Assembly (NCBI RefSeq): GCF_016583825.1
Contig: NZ_NRRV01000013.1
Location: 1-64,000 of the forward strand
DNA: 64,000 bases
Reading direction: 5' to 3'
Source: Thiohalocapsa halophila
Lineage (GTDB): Bacteria > Pseudomonadota > Gammaproteobacteria > Chromatiales > Chromatiaceae
Position 1 is the stretch's first letter. Every line of letters starts with the position of its first letter. The notes under the pieces were generated by a model. That model was not told where the DNA came from, searched no databases, and was given only the letters and a program-made list of their open reading frames with translations. Below, piece by piece: positions 61,876 through 64,000 of this stretch. The translations under genes were made by a program, and so were the position numbers.

Positions 61876-62520
61876 ATGGTCACCCAAGCACACGAGCTCG
61901 AAGAGGCGATCCTCGCCCGCGCCGAGCGCCTGGCCAACGAGTACCGCGAGCGCGCCAACCGCGCCCGCGATCAGATCCTGCGCGACGCCGCGGACAAGCT
62001 GCGCATGCGCGAGCAGCGCGAGGAGGCCATCGCCAAGTCCCTCGGCGAGCGCACCTACCGCCAGCAGGTCCAGGCGGAGGAGCTGAAGCTGCAAAGCCAC
62101 CTGGACCGAGTGCGCTGGAACCTGGTACGAGACGTAGAGCACCGCCTCGCCGAGCGCATGCAGACACACGCGAAAGACACGCAGGCCTACCTAAAGACCC
62201 TGACCGGCTTCATTGCCACCGCCGCCGAGACCATGGAGCACGACGACCTGCGAGTCGCCGCCAATGCCCATGATCTCAAGCTGCTGAGCCAGCACTGGGA
62301 GACGGTCAAAGCGGCACTGCCCGAGGACGCCCGAGTCACACTGGCGGAGGAGCCCATCGACACCGAGGCCGGCGTGCTGGTCAGCAGTGCCGACGGGCGG
62401 ATTCGCGTAGACAACACCCTGGAGGGCCGCATGGCACGGCTGCGCCTGCGCATCCAGCAGGCGATCTTGGAGCGGCTGCTGCCGAACGGGCTGGAGACGG
62501 GGGCGTTGTTAGGAGGATGA
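61876..62520 (+). CDS. ntpE: V/A-type ATPase subunit E (system 2)
   Basis: The 214-residue peripheral stalk subunit starts VTQAHELEEAILARAERLAN, continues as a long coiled coil (REQREEAIAKSLGERTYRQQ), and ends with a globular part (DGRIRVDNTLEGRMARLRLR and IQQAILERLLP). This is a clearer E than that of system 1. No Shine-Dalgarno sequence precedes the ATG, because the C-rich block occupies that place. Translation may therefore depend on upstream ribosomes or on opening the hairpin. Confidence 0.9.
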   Translation: MVTQAHELEEAILARAERLANEYRERANRARDQILRDAADKLRMREQREEAIAKSLGERTYRQQVQAEELKLQSHLDRVRWNLVRDVEHRLAERMQTHAKDTQAYLKTLTGFIATAAETMEHDDLRVAANAHDLKLLSQHWETVKAALPEDARVTLAEEPIDTEAGVLVSSADGRIRVDNTLEGRMARLRLRIQQAILERLLPNGLETGALLGG

Positions 62521-62521
62521 G

Positions 62522-62735
62522 GAAGTGCGGAGTACGGAGTACGGAGTACGGGGTGCCATGCCGAAATCGCGCCACGTACTCCGTACTCTGCAATTCGCCT
62601 GAAAGCATGAAAAGTACGCAGCGCGAAGAGCCGGACTACCGCTCATAAGCCGGCCCCACGTACTTCGTACTTCCTTCGTACTTCGTACTTCGTACTTCGT
62701 ACTTCGTACTTCGTACTTCGTACTTCGCACTTCGC
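62522..62735. repeat. heptamer repeats of the E-A spacer (GGAGTAC and CGTACTT families)
   Basis: Three GGAGTAC units (62529-62549), preceded by GAAGTGC, lie just after the E stop. A short inverted pair, CGTACTCCGTACTC, lies at 62575-62588. A long block from 62659 contains about nine CGTACTT units, one interruption (CCTT), then two CGCACTT units. The outer blocks are reverse-complementary (GAAGTGCG against CGCACTTC), so a stem spanning about 200 bp is possible. Frames through this region are repeat artefacts. Confidence 0.87.
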
Positions 62736-62805
62736 ACTTCTTACTCGCCACTTGCTCCAGCGTCCCTGCTTCTTGCCAGTTTTCCCAACCCCGACCTGAA
62801 CACCC

Positions 62806-64000
62806 ATGCCCGACAAACACCGCACCGGCACCGTCCGCGACATCAACGGCCCCATCGTCACCATCGACCTGCCCGGCGTGCGCAGCGGCGAGCAGGTGCG
62901 CATCGGCGAGATCGGCCTGGTCGGCGAGGTGATCTCGCTATCCGGCCAACAGGCGGTGGTGCAGACCTACGAGGGCACCGACGGCGTGCGCCCCGGCGAG
63001 CCCGCCATGGGCCTAGGCTGGCCACTGTCGGTGGAGCTGGGCCCCGGCCTGATGGGCGGCATCTTCGACGGCGTGCAGCGGCCGCTGTCGAAGATCGCGC
63101 TGCAATCCGGCGACTACATCGCCCGCGGCCTCGACGTGCCGGCGCTGGACCGCTCCAAGCAATGGGAGTTCGAGCCGAGCCACGACCTCGAGCCCGGCCA
63201 GGCCGTCGGCCCCGGCACCGTGCTCGGCACGGTGCAGGAAACCGAGGTTGTCGTGCACAAGGTGCTGGTGCCGCCCGGCATCCAGGGCGAGCTGGAAGAG
63301 GTCGCACCGGCGGGCGAATACGACATCGAGTCCACCATCGCCCATGTGCGTGATGCCAAGGGCACCAGCCACAGGCTCAGCCTCTACCACCGCTGGCCGG
63401 TGCGCCGCCCGCGGCCCTATCACCAACGCGACGACGGCGTCTCGCCCTTGATCACAGGCCAGCGCGTCATCGACACCTTCTTCCCGCAGCTCAAGGGCGG
63501 CAAGGGCGCCGTGCCCGGGCCCTTCGGCGCCGGCAAAACCGTGGTGCAGCAGCAGATCGCACGCTGGTCCAACGCCGACATCGTCATCTACGTCGGCTGC
63601 GGCGAGCGCGGCAACGAGCTCGTCGATGTGCTGGAGAGCTTCCCGAAGCTCGAAGACCCCTACTCCGGGCGCAAGCTCATGGAGCGCACGCTGCTGGTGG
63701 CCAACACCTCCAACATGCCGGTGGTGGCGCGCGAGGCCTCCGTCTACGTCGGCCTCACCATGGCCGAGTACTACCGCGACATGGGCTATGACGTCGTCAT
63801 GCTCGCCGACAGCACCTCGCGCTGGGCCGAGGCTCTGCGCGAGGTCTCCGGCCGCCTCGGGCAAATGCCAGTCGAGGAAGGCTACCCGGCCTACCTCTCC
63901 TCCCGGCTTGCTGCCGTCTACGAGCGTGCCGGGCGCGTCGAGACCCATGGCGCCGGCTCCGGCTCTGTGACCCTGATCGGCGCCGTCTCGCCCCCCGGCG
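62806..64000 (+). CDS. ntpA: V/A-type ATPase catalytic subunit A (system 2, 3' end beyond window)
   Basis: The first 398 residues of the catalytic subunit are present. The P-loop is GPFGAGKT (about 239-246), again with the usual Cys replaced, this time by Ala. Family motifs VYVGCGERGNELVDVL, NTSNMPVVAREASVYVG and DSTSRWAEALREVSGRLGQM follow. The gene runs off the window at 64000, still in the nucleotide-binding domain. B and D of system 2 are expected downstream. The A proteins of the two systems are clearly different. Confidence 0.96.
   Translation, partial: MPDKHRTGTVRDINGPIVTIDLPGVRSGEQVRIGEIGLVGEVISLSGQQAVVQTYEGTDGVRPGEPAMGLGWPLSVELGPGLMGGIFDGVQRPLSKIALQSGDYIARGLDVPALDRSKQWEFEPSHDLEPGQAVGPGTVLGTVQETEVVVHKVLVPPGIQGELEEVAPAGEYDIESTIAHVRDAKGTSHRLSLYHRWPVRRPRPYHQRDDGVSPLITGQRVIDTFFPQLKGGKGAVPGPFGAGKTVVQQQIARWSNADIVIYVGCGERGNELVDVLESFPKLEDPYSGRKLMERTLLVANTSNMPVVAREASVYVGLTMAEYYRDMGYDVVMLADSTSRWAEALREVSGRLGQMPVEEGYPAYLSSRLAAVYERAGRVETHGAGSGSVTLIGAVSPPG

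Noticed and set aside
62659..62735. Possible coding frame with repeated VRSTKYE-type residues
   Set aside because: It is caused by the 7-bp repeat, whose 21-bp register gives a seven-residue peptide repeat. No start or family supports it.

Overview
The window is GC-rich DNA from a gammaproteobacterial phototroph, most likely a purple sulfur bacterium of the Chromatiales. The main evidence is bchE (anaerobic Mg-protoporphyrin ester cyclase), divergent from cobF of the aerobic cobalamin pathway, with an exact TGT-N12-ACA match to the CrtJ/PpsR operator in the shared promoter region. A c4-like cytochrome paired with a DUF302 protein, an FeS-type photolyase and many REP-like palindromes fit this assignment. 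The species cannot be fixed from sequence alone.

Region 1 (0.2-8.2 kb): a tRNA-Thr(CGT) gene, then a minus-strand cluster: a secreted alpha/alpha-toroid protein, a three-gene Fe(III)-type ABC importer, a 111-residue peptide with an RGYTTNSSAYTEW motif and a C-terminal membrane anchor, and a radical SAM/SPASM enzyme with a PqqD-like N-terminus whose start overlaps the peptide gene. This is the best candidate here for an undescribed system: a modified, membrane-anchored peptide linked to metal uptake. A dead transposase lies beyond it. Region 2 (8.3-20.4 kb): RtcB RNA ligase, an SRPBCC/GyrI-like protein, a periplasmic glutathione peroxidase, ferredoxin-NADP reductase, a tight four-gene set (ATP-dependent DNA ligase, FeS photolyase, FAD oxidoreductase, DUF429 nuclease), then the cytochrome/DUF302 pair. 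Region 3 (20.0-34.2 kb): cobF/bchE, a hicBA toxin-antitoxin module between two copies of the bchE terminator segment, hemerythrin, a hydrolase, an EF-hand protein, a GH15 glucoamylase-like enzyme coupled to an RND pump, and a double-thioredoxin protein.

Region 4 (34.3-64 kb): two V/A-type ATPases. System 1 runs on the minus strand as G/H-C-I-K-F-E-A (56.1 to 49.9 kb), then is interrupted by about 12.8 kb before its B and D genes (37.1 to 34.9 kb). System 2 is divergent, on the plus strand, as G/H-C-I-K-F-E-A, with A running off the window; its B and D genes would lie beyond. Between the two stands a secreted trypsin-like protease. The 12.8 kb segment holds accessory DNA: a PEP-CTERM-like protein, a phosphodiesterase-TPR-sulfotransferase fusion, a mazEF-like pair, remnants of Uma2, vapBC and an FGE-sulfatase, a second hicAB, an HlyD-type adaptor with a partner membrane protein, and a DUF29 protein.

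Several ATPase spacers carry tandem repeats with a strict 7-bp period but different sequences. They form large potential hairpins and one block able to form a G-quadruplex or i-motif. An array of five 88-bp REP units lies downstream of the D gene.
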